NCBI GenBank assembly: GCA_029834535.1
Contig: JAQMWT010000468.1
Span: 1 to 64,000 of the forward strand
DNA length: 64,000 nt
From: Chrysophaeum taylorii
Lineage: Eukaryota; Sar; Pelagophyceae; Pelagomonadales; Pelagomonadaceae
Reading direction: 5' to 3'
Part shown: positions 37,166 through 47,897 of the stretch, in pieces
Layout of the letters: every line of letters starts with the position of its first letter
Position numbering within the stretch: position 1 is the stretch's first letter
Program-made: the position numbers and the translations under genes
The notes under the pieces: model-generated
What the model saw: only the letters and a program-made list of their open reading frames with translations
Database searches by the model: none
Told to the model about the DNA's origin: nothing

Positions 37166-38923
37166 TCTGTTATGATCAAGTAAAAGTACACTTAAGGTTT
37201 TTTCTGAAGGAAGAGTTGCGACCGATACTTTCGACGGCGGCATGGGGTCGCAGGAAGTGCCTATGGCCTACCGCGACAAGGCCAAGTTCGTCCGTGAGGC
37301 GGCGATGCGTGTCGTGGCCATCGGGGGGCCCTGTCGCGAGCGCTTTGAAGAAGGCGCAGGCCGAGACTGCGGCCTGGGCGAGCGTCAGCTTCAGGGCGGT
37401 CGCAGATCGCGTTGCGACGATAAAGGAGGCCGGGCTTGTGGCTATCATCAAAGAAAACGTGCCGCCGCCACCGACCCCGCCGCCGACGACGACGGAGCTG
37501 CCGCTCGAGGAGCGCCGGGTGCTCTGGATCAAAAAGGCGAGCGCGGACTGGGCGGGTGTCTTGGATGATGGTCAGTCTCGCGGCCTCAAGAAGATCATGG
37601 ACAGCTGCAGCGCGCTCTACGGCGAGGACGCGAAGTGGTCGGAGAACTCGGTGAGGATCTACGCCACGTCGCCTTGAATCTCCAAGAGACGCTCGAGTGC
37701 TTAAGCCAGGCGTGGCGGGCTGCGCTCCAGCCCGAGGTCTACCGCAAGGCGTTTTCCAAGTCCGGCCTTTCACCCTTCAACCAGGCCCCATATTGGAGTC
37801 AGCTCTACCAGGAGCAGCAGCAGGACGCCGCCCGCGCGGCGCCGGCGGGCGAACTCTCCACGTTTCTGAACACGTCTGTGCTGATGCTTTTCCCGTCTTC
37901 TCGGAAAGAAACGCGCCACCCCCGCCGCCAACGCCAGCCCGGATGCCGACCCAGAATCCGAAGCTCCCAACGCCGGCGGCTCTCGCCTGACATCTGCTGA
38001 CCTCCAAAGCTGTCCTGGCGCCGCCAACTCCGCCGAGAAACTCCGGCTCTCGTACCTCAAGCAAGGTGTCTCGCGGCCATCAAGGGCTACTCGGTAAAGG
38101 CCATCACTAAGCAGCTTGGCAAGCACAACCTCGGAGCCTACACCACCCAGGACGCCGGCAAGATCGCCCTCCCCTTCGCCACCTCGAAGCCCAGTTTGGC
38201 ATGAAAATCCTCCTCTCCTGGCTCCCCCAGAGCCTTCGTGCACAGTTTGCCCCCGGCAGCGAGCGTGCGAGGCGCTGCCCAAGAAAAAAAAGAAGCCCGA
38301 CAACATAGCCGCCTTCCAACTCAAAGCCAAGGGCGAGGAGTGAATAGCCAAGTCCGAACGGGCCTCGAACGCCCATTGGGTACCGCTTCCCCGCACTCAA
38401 GCTTCCAGCACCGCCTCAAGTGTCAGGGTCGTCCCCAGTCTCTCAGACACTCCTCTAATAACCTTCGCTTCTAAGTTATTTGGGCGCCCGGACGGACCAT
38501 CCGGAAGCATAGCAGAGCTCACCAGAAGCTCCGGTGTCGGGGTTTTCCCGTGGGGATCCGCTCGCAACTTCCTTCAGAAACCCAACCCCCCGAAAATCAC
38601 CGTCGGAGCCGACCATTTTCGTGCCCGACTTCTCGGATGTCACTCTCCGCCGACCGACCTTTCGGCGCTCCTCGTCTACAGGCCCGTGATGCCGGACTGG
38701 CTCCTGTCGGTCCGGCCTGGCTCCCATGCTCGGGAGAGATCTGAAGTTACATAGATAGTTACTAGTCGGATGACCGTCCCACGCCGTTCGACCCCAGCTT
38801 CCCAGGACTTCGAAAGGGCTCCATGAGTCGTTGTTTTGAGCCGTTTGCGGGTCGGGTGGCCGAGCACATCGCTCGCCAGCCGCTCGCTCGCAATTTTTTC
38901 TTCAAAAACCTGAGAATAACAGG
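37166..38923 (+). mobile_element. Pogo/Tc1-like DNA transposon, copy 2 (decayed, inverted)
   Basis: The right end (CTTCAAAAACCTGAGAATAACAGG, 38900-38923, shown here by its parts CTTCAAAAACCTGAG and AATAACAGG) is followed by TA and matches the left end of copy 1 in inverted form. The left end is best placed at TCTGTTATGATCAAG (37166). Plus frames encode KKAQAETAAWASVSFRAVAD, IKKASADWAGV, KKIMDSCSALYGEDAKWSEN, then LNLQETLECLSQAWRAALQP and KAFSKSGLSPFNQAPYWS. The last block resembles the C-terminal tail of pogo/jerky transposases; the DDE core is absent. Frameshifts divide it. A right-end piece of the 714-bp element is inserted at 38630-38757. Confidence 0.65.
38630..38757 (+). repeat. Right-end fragment of the 714-bp element nested in transposon
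   Basis: Matches 9985-10097, ending CATGCTCGGGAGAGATCTGA and AGTTAC. It is absent from the corresponding part of transposon copy 1, so it inserted later. Confidence 0.7.
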
Positions 38924-38925
38924 TA

Positions 38926-40926
38926 GTCGTATAGGACTCGCGCCGGGCCGAGGTGCGTATTGCGAGGGGGCCGCTCCCTGCCCAAAACCTGGAATTGTCG
39001 TTGTAGTCGCGAGTCTTTGTCGTCGAGAACAAGCCATCGCAGGGGGAACACGCGCGTCAATATACTTTAAATTTGCGCTCTGGAGGCCGAAAGAGCTCCA
39101 GTCATTCGACGGTTCTTCTTATACCACGACTAGCGAGGAGAAAGCTGCCCGTCTCGAGGGTGAGGACTATCGCTAGAATACTGCGAAGTCCTAGCACGGT
39201 AACGCGTTGAATCGCCTGAGCGGGAAGATCTACGCGTACGAGGAGGTCGAGCTGCGAAGGTATAGATAGAATCCGGCTGGGTCCAGTTGAAGCGCCGACA
39301 TAACACCCGCAATGAACGCGATATGGCGGGTAAACAACGCGTCTTCGCCGGCCCGACACAGTCCCTCGTCGTCTCTCGAGGTTCAAAGTCGAACGCTAAG
39401 GAGCGTGCGGACGCCGTAAGGAGGCGCGGCACCAGGTTGGCTGCGCATGTTCAAGAGGTGGTACTGAACGCTCTTGCAGTTAATTTGTGCTGGCCTCCTG
39501 AGCAAACAACGCATTACGCGAACCCGTCCAAGCTACTGTGTGAATTCTGGGCTAGTTCTTTATCAACCTAGATCTCTGGATTTCTGGAAGGAGCGCCTCC
39601 GCAAAGAACGCAAGGCCCGATGACTTATCAGCAAGTACTTGAAGCTGCTGCGCCAGGTTGTCGGTCGCAACCGCCGATCAAGTCCGCCAGATGCACGAGC
39701 CGAAGCCACACGCCCACCGCAAGGCCACCGACGAGGATGACGATGAGAACGTCCGCGACGATGATGCCACGATGCCCAAGCGGCCTCCCGAGAAGACTCG
39801 GCGGGTCGTGCCTGTAGGAGGAGGTCGGGCCGTCGGAGGCTCTTGCGGACGAGATTGAAACGGTAACAAAACGCCCCACCCGTGCTTTTTGGTACATAGG
39901 TTTTTTTCACTCGTCAAACATGAGGGTTTGTTAGCTTTTGGCGACAATGTTCCAGATGGTCGTCACCTGGGTCCCTTCTTACCTCAGAAGCGATACATGT
40001 GAGCCGACGACGTTGCGAGGATCCTTTCGATCGTGATGAGCTGGAGGAGGGCCTTCATCATCGTTGTCATAGCGGAAGAGCTCTGACTCGGCAAATTAAC
40101 TTCTTCCGCTACACACTCGGGACACACTCGGGACACACCGCGAGTGTTTCGCTGGCTTGGAGAACGCTGCGCTGTACGGGACTCAGCCATCAGCCGTCGC
40201 GTTCTGGTCTTCGCAACAAACTTGTAGATTGATTTCAGAGAGCATAGAGTCCATTGTGGAACGACGAGTGGCGCACGATGTATCCAGCTCGCAGGAAAGA
40301 CATTGCTCAACGATTGCATCATTGGCGCCATCGTGAGTGGCGCGCGGACGTATTTCGCGCGCGCGCGGCAATTACGGGCAACGGAGACGATCCTAGGGTC
40401 GAATTTCGCGCGAGCCACCAATCGTATGTCGCTGTGGTTTGTTGATGCAGCGACAAAAAGCTCCTCGACTGAGGCACGACGGGGTGCATTGTGGCGGGCG
40501 GGCTCGTGTGGTGTGGACGAGAAGACAAAAAACCGAGGATGGCAAGCCGAATACGATCGATCTGCCGCGAAGGGGCGAACGACTGGATGAATATCGAGGC
40601 GGCGGCGGCGGCGGCGACGACAGCTCTACTACTCGAAAGTAGCAGAAATGAGGTCGCGCGGCATCATCATCTTCGACAGCAGCAGCAGCAGCAGCACGTG
40701 TTTTTTGTTGAGGTCGGTTTGTACAAACGAGTGCCGGAATTAGATACACATCTTAGCTCCACATGCCACGTCAAATATAAATCGAAGGTCACTGGTGAAT
40801 CGTTTCTGATATATAGTGAAGTTCAAGAACGTGGCGTAACTCACCAGTGACGATCATTGACGATCCCAGTACGAGCCAGTGATCTTCGGAGCGCAGTGAA
40901 TGACGAGCACTTGGTGAGGTGGTGAA
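38926..40926. other. 2 kb without a supportable gene
   Basis: A plus frame at 39287-39571 and a minus frame at 39984-40421 have ordinary composition but no recognised domain. An AGCAGCAGC run at about 40677-40695 and a GGCGGCGGC run near 40600 inflate other ORFs. The last 130 bp before the MFS gene contain TCACTGGTGAA and CTCACCAGTGACGATCA, an imperfect inverted pair around 40788-40855. Confidence 0.4.
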
Positions 40927-42342
40927 ATGGAGAGCGAGCCGGCCTCCGAGACGGAGCCTCTGCTGTCCAACAGGGACGAGGATCACCTGTCCCTCACACA
41001 GTTTACCGTGCTCGCCGCGACGGCGGCCCTGTGCAATGCGTCGTCGGACATGTACGTGCCGCTGCTACCGACGGTGAAGGAAGACCTGCACGCGTCGTGG
41101 TTGATGATATCGCTGTCGCTGATCCTGAATTGGACCTTTAGCGGCCTCACAGGACCAGCCTGGGTAACGCTGTCAGTGGCGAGAGGACGGCTGGTGGCGC
41201 TGGCGTGCGGGCTGTCGATGTTCCTCGCGGGGACAATCATCTCGGGGCTCGCCGCCAGCGCCCAGATGCTAGTGGTCGGGCGGATCGTGCAGGGGTTCGG
41301 GGAGAGCTCGGCGCGCGCGATCGCCGAGGCGATCGTCACGGACGTGTACGTCCAGGTCGACGAGCGTAACGAGGCGCTCGCCTTTTTGAGTTCGACCTAC
41401 CCCGTCGTCATCATCTGCGCCCCCGCGCTGGGTGGGCTCGTCGGCGCCGCCCTGGGATGGCGCTACGTCTTCGCAATTTTGTTCGTGTGGGGGACGATCC
41501 AGATGTTGTCGCTCGCGTTGCTCCGCGAGACGCAACCGCGCGTGGCCGCGAAGAGCTCGAGTTCGAGCGCGACAGACCGCGGACGCGTATCCACGGGGTG
41601 GGGTCTGCTGTCGCGCAGCATTTCGGTGCGCGTCGTCGCCGGGTGGGCCTTCAATCTGAGCGCCAACAGCTTAGCTGGCACGATGCTGAGCCTGTACCCG
41701 TACACGCTCGAGAACATCTATGGCTTTTCGACGCAGGTGAGCGGCTTGATAATAGGGTCGGTGGGCTTTTTCTGCGTCGTCGGCGGAGTGTGCAACACGT
41801 GCTTGCACCACTACCTCGACGTGGTCCCCCTCCTGCGCGTCGGCATGACGGCCTACACGACGGTGACGCTCGGCTTGGCTGTCGTGACGGCGTTGTTCGG
41901 TACCGACGCCGTCCCGTACCTCACCGACAGGGGAAACGCCTTCAATACCTACTGGTTCTCGACGCTCGTCATGTACGCATTCCAGCTCCTCTGGTTCTTC
42001 AATTACCCCGCAATCCTGACTGTTCTCCTCTCGGGCCTCGGCGACGAGGCGCGCGCGCTCGTCGTCGGCATCAACAGCGGCATCATGATTATTGGCTTTG
42101 GCATCTCGGCGCTGGTTGCCACGATGGTCGCCCGTTACTTTCCGCCCTTTGGGGCGCCCAATGTGCTCTACGGTCTCCTCTCCGCTTGGGGCGCCTTTGG
42201 CTGCTGCGACTACTGGATTTTCCTCAGCGGCAGTCTCCCCGAGAGCGACGCCGGCTTGAAAAATGCCGCCGCGCTCAAAGCAGATGCCCCGGCCGCTGTC
42301 CTGACCTACGACGACGCGACGGAAGATGGCGACGAAGTCTAG
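40927..42342 (+). CDS. Major facilitator superfamily transporter (DHA1/Bcr-like)
   Basis: 471 aa, single exon. About twelve hydrophobic segments follow a short acidic N-terminus bearing ETEPLLSN, an acidic-dileucine-type sorting signal that suggests delivery to a vacuole or lysosome-like membrane. The loop after helix 2 and GRIVQGFGESSARAIAEAIV in helix 4 match the drug:H+ antiporter/Bcr family, as does the ALGWRYVFAILFVWG block in helix 6. The likely role is proton-coupled export or vacuolar loading of a small molecule; the substrate cannot be read from the sequence. Confidence 0.85.
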   Translation: MESEPASETEPLLSNRDEDHLSLTQFTVLAATAALCNASSDMYVPLLPTVKEDLHASWLMISLSLILNWTFSGLTGPAWVTLSVARGRLVALACGLSMFLAGTIISGLAASAQMLVVGRIVQGFGESSARAIAEAIVTDVYVQVDERNEALAFLSSTYPVVIICAPALGGLVGAALGWRYVFAILFVWGTIQMLSLALLRETQPRVAAKSSSSSATDRGRVSTGWGLLSRSISVRVVAGWAFNLSANSLAGTMLSLYPYTLENIYGFSTQVSGLIIGSVGFFCVVGGVCNTCLHHYLDVVPLLRVGMTAYTTVTLGLAVVTALFGTDAVPYLTDRGNAFNTYWFSTLVMYAFQLLWFFNYPAILTVLLSGLGDEARALVVGINSGIMIIGFGISALVATMVARYFPPFGAPNVLYGLLSAWGAFGCCDYWIFLSGSLPESDAGLKNAAALKADAPAAVLTYDDATEDGDEV

Positions 42343-43202
42343 TAGGAGAAGTCGCCGGCGCAGCATCGAGGAGGATGCCTGTCCTGTCATCACCCCGTCT
42401 ACTACTACGACCCTCCAACCCTACTAGAATCTACTACAACCCACCACCATATTCTAACAACATAGATAATTAAACGGTCACTGAACGGACAGTCCTCGCC
42501 ACGGATGCTAAACGACCATACATAACGTCCGTGCCCGAGAGCCGTGCAGGTTTTGGGGCGGCACGGCCGCACCCTGACGTGCGGATGTGCCGTGCTTTTT
42601 CAAGTGGCACAGCATGGCACGGAATGCGCCATGCAGATGGTTCTTTTAGTGCGCGAGCCGTTGACGTTGAGAATAAGTCTCTCGAGATGGCTCGCGCGGT
42701 CGCCACTTACTTCCACCACCCCGAGCCCGCCCTCGCTGCGGCCTGGTCCGTCTCGCCTCGTGAGTTGACCGGCAGCTCGGAGTCCTCTTCTGTGGCCGAA
42801 ATGCACCCCCACAGCACTTTACAACCACCGCACGCGCCCTTGGTGGAATGACAACAACGAGGGCGACAGAGCGGGAAGAAAGGGAGCGACGAAGAGCGAG
42901 GATCCCAGCAGCGCGGCCTGAGGTCTAAGGACGAGGGCAGCCGACGAGACCGAAGGCCCGGGAGTGACCTCGAGTAGCGACCGAGGATTGTTGATAAGGC
43001 TGATCGGTGGATTGGGGGCCGGGGGCGCGAGGACGGGGCCAGACCGGAGCCGGGGAACGCTTCGATTAGCGCTTCTCTGATTCATCGGCGCGCGTGGAAC
43101 GGAAGCCTGTACCATTCTCTTTAGGCTAGGCACAAACGTTCGTAGACCGAAGAACGGCCCTAGGGACGACAAGAGTCTTTCTTTCTGGTAAAATCGCGAA
43201 CG
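42343..43202. other. Intergenic, nothing recognised
   Basis: Frames at 42531-42851 on the plus strand and around 42819-43172 on the minus strand lack domains. No repeats beyond short GAGCGA runs. Confidence 0.4.
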
Positions 43203-43660
43203 ATGCTTGCCGTCGACATCTTTGCCAACTCCTCGCGGGCGGCGGCGTGCTGTCTTGCGGCGGCGGCGGCGGCGGCGGCGCCTAGGTTTGTCTCGACTCC
43301 GTGGTCTTTTCAGCCTTGGAATTCTCGTAATTTATTCTTCTTCTGTACGCAACCGTCGACACGGCCGACCTCGACGTGGTTGATCAGACGACTGCGCGCG
43401 TCCTCGTCGGAGCAACGCCAGGTATCGGCGCGTCCAGATCAGTCTCGGTAGGTTCGGCCTCTGGCGGCGAGATCTCGACCAACGCGGGTGAAATCCCAGT
43501 AGTCGTTGCAGGCCGTGCTCCGGCAAAAGGAGAGAGCCGCTCGGTTGCTGCAATACGTGCTCGTTGTCGAAAGAAAGAGTTCTCGTGGTCGGCATGCGAG
43601 TGGTACTCGGTGGTCGTCGGAAGCGCCTATTTGGACGCCAAATATGATTACAACACGTAG
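43203..43660 (+). CDS. Possible small spliced gene, unresolved
   Basis: Begins ATGCTTGCCGTCGAC with an Ala-rich hydrophobic start. Several GT...AG pairs (for example donors near 43419 and acceptor GTTGCAG at about 43504-43510) would join coherent stretches: either SSEQRQ to AVLRQKERAARLLQYVLVVE, or a frame ending EWYSVVVGSAYLDAKYDYNT. I could not decide which exon chain is real, and no family is recognised. Confidence 0.25.
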
Positions 43661-43949
43661 GCTCAAATCCACGCCTGCCAGCGTTGTTGGATGAGCGCCT
43701 CGTCCCCTATCCAGCGATCGATCCAAGCTTCACTTCCGGTACCGAGACGACGCGCCCCATTTCCCAATTTGGCCGTATCGGTGGCTCGATCCAGGTGGCC
43801 CGTGGGCTCAGCAACGAATGAAGCCTCTCCCTTGCATGAAAGGCGCGCAGCAACAACAGGCTGTTTGTTTCGACGATGATGATGACGCCGACTGACTGAC
43901 TCAGCATAAAGATGTCAGATAACATTATGATTGTAAATTCCGCATAGGA

Positions 43950-45905
43950 ATGAGGCGTCGTCGCGCGATGGTCGTGTTTGTCGCCGCGTGGCGTTCTCGG
44001 GCTTTGGTGGTGTCGTCGGTGCAGCAGCGGATTCCCCAAATGAGCGTGCGGCGGTACGGGTCGGCGGCAGCGTCGGCAGCGCTGTCGGTGCGGGACTCGG
44101 CGACCGGGAAGGAAGTGGAAATGAAAAAAAGGCCGCTGCGTTGGTACGCGTGCGGTCCGACCGTGTACGACGCCGCGCACCTCGGACACGCGCGGACGTA
44201 CGTGATGCTGGACATGCTGCGGCGCGTCGCGACGGCGTACGGGCACGAGATCGAGTACGCGATGGGGGTGACGGACGTCGACGACAAGATCATATCGCGC
44301 GCGCGCGAGCTCGACGTGGAACCCCTGGAGCTCGCGCGGGTCGAGGAGGTGAAGTTCTTCGAGGACATGGGGCGGCTCGGGTGCGCGCGGCCGAGCCGCG
44401 TTCTGCGGGTGTCGGAACACGTCGAAGACGTGATCGATTACGTGCGGGACATCGAGGCCCAGGGTCTCGCGTACCAAGCTTCTGGCTCTGTCTGGTTCGA
44501 CGTCGGGAAATTGGGCGACCTCTACGGGACGTTTGCCGAGGGTCGCGGGACCTCGGCCGCCGCGGCGGGGGTCGGGGGAAAAGGAAAAAAAGACGCGCGC
44601 GATTTCGCGCTCTGGAAGGGTTCCAAGGTGGGCGAGCCGTCGTGGGAATCGCCGTGGGGTCCCGGGCGGCCGGGGTGGCACATCGAGTGCTCGGCGATGA
44701 CCCGAGCGGCGTTTGGAGATAAGCTCGACCTTCACGCCGGTGGCGTCGACCTCGCCTTTCCGCACCACGAGAACGAGGTCGCGCAGTGGCGGGGAGCGCG
44801 GCCGGAACCCTCGCGTTCGGGCACTTGGTGCTCTTGCTGGGTGCACACGGGCCATCTCCACATCGAGGGCCGCAAGATGAGCAAATCGTTAAAAAATTTC
44901 ATCACCGTCCGGGAGCTCCTCGCGTCGGGGTGCGAGCCCGACGACTTTCGAATTTTTTGCGCGCTCCACGGGTACCGCTCGACCGTTTCGTACGGTCCCG
45001 AGAAGTTGGTAGAGGCGAAGCGGGTGCGCGCTGACCTCGAGGCCTCGCTCCGCGCGGCGCGCGATGTTTTGGTTCGCGGGGAGGGCCGCAAGCGATTCGG
45101 GGACCGCGAGGAGGCGTTGCGGGCGGCGACGACCGCGACGCGCGCCGACGTTCGAGCGGCCCTCCTCGACGACCTCGACACGCCAAAGGCGATCGCTTTG
45201 GTAACCAAGCTCGCGACGCGCGCGCGCCAGTACGCTCTCGAGGGCGACGTCGTCGAGGAGCCCCTGGAGGAGGCAATATCTTGCGTCGCGACCACCCTCG
45301 GCACCCTCGGCCTCGCGGACACTATTAAGGTTGTTGCTACGAAGAACGACGCGGCGGCGGGATTTGCCAAATCATCATCCGATGCGGCGGCGGCGGCGGC
45401 GGCGGCGCTCGGCGCGCTGGTCGACTTTCGGACGGGAGTCCGGAACGCGGCGCTCAAAAAAAAAGCGTCTCCCGACGATCTTCGCCTCGAGAAGGAGATC
45501 CTGAGGCTGTGCGACGCCGTCCGCGACGGCGACACTCTGAAAGCGTTAGGTTACGCCATCCTCGACAAGCCCGACGGCTCGGCGCAATTACTCGCGGAGG
45601 TGGCTGCCGTCGCGGCAGAACCCTCCCCGCGAGAACCAAACAAGGCTGCCGCCGCCGCCGCCGCCGACAGGTTTGCGGCCGTGAAGCACGTCCCCCCCGA
45701 CGAACTATTCAAGGTCGCTGCCGAGTTCGAGGGGAAGTTCTCGGCGTTCGACGAGGCCGGGGTCCCGACCCACGACGGCGCGGGTTCCGAGCTGTCCAAG
45801 TCGATGCGGAAAAAACTCCGCAAGCGGCTCGAGGCCCACTCGAGAAAGTGGCAGCCCCTCAACGACGAAACAACAACCACCACCACCACCACTACCACGG
45901 TGTAG
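43950..45905 (+). CDS. CARS: Cysteinyl-tRNA synthetase
   Basis: 651 aa, single exon. Class Ia signatures are complete: YACGPTVYDAAHLGHARTY with the HIGH-like HLGH, GVTDVDDKIISRA, the zinc-site region WHIECSAM and LDLHAGGVDLAFPHHENE, and KMSKSLKNF near residue 308. The enzyme attaches Cys to tRNA-Cys. The first ~45 residues are basic and hydrophobic (RAMVVFVAAWRSRALVVSS), a possible organelle presequence, with MSVRRYGSA as an alternative internal start. The C-terminus has a Lys-rich helical extension and ends in a run of Thr made by an (ACC)n microsatellite just before the stop. Its stop lies only 3 bp from the stop of the convergent asparaginase-like gene. Confidence 0.92.
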   Translation: MRRRRAMVVFVAAWRSRALVVSSVQQRIPQMSVRRYGSAAASAALSVRDSATGKEVEMKKRPLRWYACGPTVYDAAHLGHARTYVMLDMLRRVATAYGHEIEYAMGVTDVDDKIISRARELDVEPLELARVEEVKFFEDMGRLGCARPSRVLRVSEHVEDVIDYVRDIEAQGLAYQASGSVWFDVGKLGDLYGTFAEGRGTSAAAAGVGGKGKKDARDFALWKGSKVGEPSWESPWGPGRPGWHIECSAMTRAAFGDKLDLHAGGVDLAFPHHENEVAQWRGARPEPSRSGTWCSCWVHTGHLHIEGRKMSKSLKNFITVRELLASGCEPDDFRIFCALHGYRSTVSYGPEKLVEAKRVRADLEASLRAARDVLVRGEGRKRFGDREEALRAATTATRADVRAALLDDLDTPKAIALVTKLATRARQYALEGDVVEEPLEEAISCVATTLGTLGLADTIKVVATKNDAAAGFAKSSSDAAAAAAAALGALVDFRTGVRNAALKKKASPDDLRLEKEILRLCDAVRDGDTLKALGYAILDKPDGSAQLLAEVAAVAAEPSPREPNKAAAAAAADRFAAVKHVPPDELFKVAAEFEGKFSAFDEAGVPTHDGAGSELSKSMRKKLRKRLEAHSRKWQPLNDETTTTTTTTTTV

Positions 45906-45908
45906 TAT

Positions 45909-47672
45909 TTAGTGGGTGTCGAAGATGTGCTGGAAATTTGAGACGTGGTGGGAAATGGCGTCGCGCTCCGCGGGCGTTGGGTTGTCAGGGTCGGCGGCCG
46001 CCGGGAGGACGCCGAGCTTGAGGATGGCGGCCTGGAGGAGGATGCGGGCCTTGGTGGCGGTCAAGTTCGAGCCGGCGATGAAGAAGGGGTGGGCGGGGTA
46101 GCAGAAGCCGCGGGTGTTTCCGCGGGCGACGCGGACGACGGGAAGACCCGAAAAAACAGCTTTCAACAACGCGGCGTCGAGGCCGTTCTCGTCGAGGTAG
46201 GCATAGGGGTTGGCGCCCTCGGCGACGAAGCCGGCGAGGGGTGCCTCGCGGAGCGCGGCCGCGATATCGGCGAGGAGTCCCGGAGCGAGGACGGAGGCCG
46301 CGGCGCTTCCGCGCAGACTAGAACGGGCGCCGCCGTCGTCGTCGTCGTCGCGAATGCCACGCGTGCCGTTGAAGGGTGCGAGGCGATCCTGGCGGCGCGG
46401 CGGCATGTGCGCGTAGTGTCCGGCCTTGACGACGCCAACGCGCGGAATCTCGAGCAAGTCGCGGGTGCGTTCGTCGAGAACGCGGACTTCGACGCCGCGG
46501 ATTCCCCTGACGGTCCCGGGGAGCTTGGAGAGGTTGAGGTCGGAACGCCAGGTAGCCTTGCGCACCGGAATGAAGGTGAGGGTCGGCTCGAGGTGGAGGC
46601 CGGCGACGATGCCGCCGTGACCCCCCACCGGTTCGTAGTTTCCGGGGCGCGCGTCCGTCTTGGCGACCTCTCTAGCGGCGTAGGCAACGTCGTCGACGAT
46701 CAGAACGGCACCCACCCGGTCCCTTCCATCGTCGCCCTCCCAGATCCTCGAGCAGATGTACCGCACGCCGCTCACGATGTTGGCGTCGCCGTCGGCGCCG
46801 ATAGTGCCGTGCGCGCGCTGCGCCGCGTGGCCGACGACGGGCTCCGTCGTATCCAGAAGGAGCGAGAGCCAGTAGAGCGTCTCCTCGATGGAGCACGAGC
46901 TCTCGAGCCACTGGCAGCCCGCGTAGGCGCGACACCGGAGCGCGCGCTGCGCGAGGTTCGTGGCCCTCGCGAGCGCGGTCGCCGTCGGCGGCGCGGCGAC
47001 CTCGTGAGGGTAGTACGGAAAAAAGTCCGCGCCCGGGCGTTCGGGGGGAATGTCGGAGGAATCGCCGTCGTCGGTGCGCTCCGAGCCCGGGCACCCCTTC
47101 GTGTACCCCCCCGACGGACACGGCCTGAAAAAGTCAAAGGCGGCGCGCGACGAGAGCGCGCACGGCTCGCCTTCGGCCGAGACGCCGTCGCGGTCGATCT
47201 CGTCGTACAGCGCCGAGGCGTCGGGGTAGAAGGTCTGGCGGGCGTCTCGGCCATCCCAGGGCTCGCCCGCCTTGGTGACCCCCATGAACGGCAGAGGGTA
47301 CAAGCCGTCCTCGGGCCGAAGCACGGCCTTGAAGCACGGCGTCCAGCCGTCCGTTCTTTCGAGCGAGAACTCGCCCGTTTTGGGGTCGCACCACCCGTCG
47401 GGCGGTCCGTGGAGCTCCGCCGAGTCCGAGGCCAGCGGATGCTCGGAGAACTGGGCGATCAGCACCTCCACCGGCGCCGCGAGCCGCTGGAGACGCAGGG
47501 CGTCGTATTTCAGCGGATCCCCGAATCGGTCGCGCATAGGCTCTAGCCCGCGCTCTTTCCGCGCCAGGTTGCTCGTCCGCAGGGGCGCCGAGTTCCCGAT
47601 GGTGCTCTGCGGTCCACAAAACACCGCGATCCGCGCCTTTTTCGAAGACGACGAGCAACAAGCAGCCGCCAT
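45909..47672 (-). CDS. Asparaginase/glutaminase-family-like protein
   Basis: 587 aa from the ATG at 47672; upstream codons lie in a (TC)n microsatellite and are excluded. Blocks resembling L-asparaginase are seen: RIAVFCGPQSTIGN at the N-terminus in place of the usual T-G-G-T-I-A, QRAHGTIGADGD, then LIVDDVAYAAREVAKTD (like the N-D-E-I-x-x-A-R-x-V-x-K block) and GLPVVRVARGNTRG (like the G-V-P-V-V-x-x-S-R block). Two long insertions (about 100-250) are rich in Cys and acidic residues. The catalytic Thr of the first motif is not obvious, so activity is doubtful or the family assignment is only at fold level. Confidence 0.55.
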   Translation of the reverse strand: MAAACCSSSSKKARIAVFCGPQSTIGNSAPLRTSNLARKERGLEPMRDRFGDPLKYDALRLQRLAAPVEVLIAQFSEHPLASDSAELHGPPDGWCDPKTGEFSLERTDGWTPCFKAVLRPEDGLYPLPFMGVTKAGEPWDGRDARQTFYPDASALYDEIDRDGVSAEGEPCALSSRAAFDFFRPCPSGGYTKGCPGSERTDDGDSSDIPPERPGADFFPYYPHEVAAPPTATALARATNLAQRALRCRAYAGCQWLESSCSIEETLYWLSLLLDTTEPVVGHAAQRAHGTIGADGDANIVSGVRYICSRIWEGDDGRDRVGAVLIVDDVAYAAREVAKTDARPGNYEPVGGHGGIVAGLHLEPTLTFIPVRKATWRSDLNLSKLPGTVRGIRGVEVRVLDERTRDLLEIPRVGVVKAGHYAHMPPRRQDRLAPFNGTRGIRDDDDDGGARSSLRGSAAASVLAPGLLADIAAALREAPLAGFVAEGANPYAYLDENGLDAALLKAVFSGLPVVRVARGNTRGFCYPAHPFFIAGSNLTATKARILLQAAILKLGVLPAAADPDNPTPAERDAISHHVSNFQHIFDTH

Positions 47673-47727
47673 GCAAGGAAGACGACGCCCCGTTCTTCTG
47701 GAAACTCCAACTCCAACGGATCTCTGT

Positions 47728-47874
47728 CTCCCTCTCTCTCTCTCTCTCTCTCTCCAAAACAACTGGGGGGTGCAGTCGCAGTCGCAGTCGCACTTCTGAC
47801 TCGCAGTCGCAGTCGCAGTCTCGCAGTCGCAGTCGCAGTCGCAGTCGCAGTCGCAGTCGCAGTCGCAGTCTAGT
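47728..47874. repeat. (TC)n and hexanucleotide GCAGTC microsatellites
   Basis: (CTCTCT)n at about 47731-47754 is followed by more than a dozen GCAGTC units between 47772 and 47870, with two interruptions. They fill the gap between the 3' end of the ARM-type gene and the 5' end of the asparaginase-like gene, on the same strand. Confidence 0.9.
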
Positions 47875-47897
47875 CCAGGCGGGAAACAAAAAAATCA

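Noticed and set aside
39984-40421. 145-aa minus-strand ORF
   Set aside because: No domain, no homology that I recognise, overlapping plus-strand frames of similar quality; left as unassigned.
45945-47546. 533-aa plus-strand ORF opposite the asparaginase-like gene
   Set aside because: Val/Gly/Arg-rich shadow with no recognisable domain.
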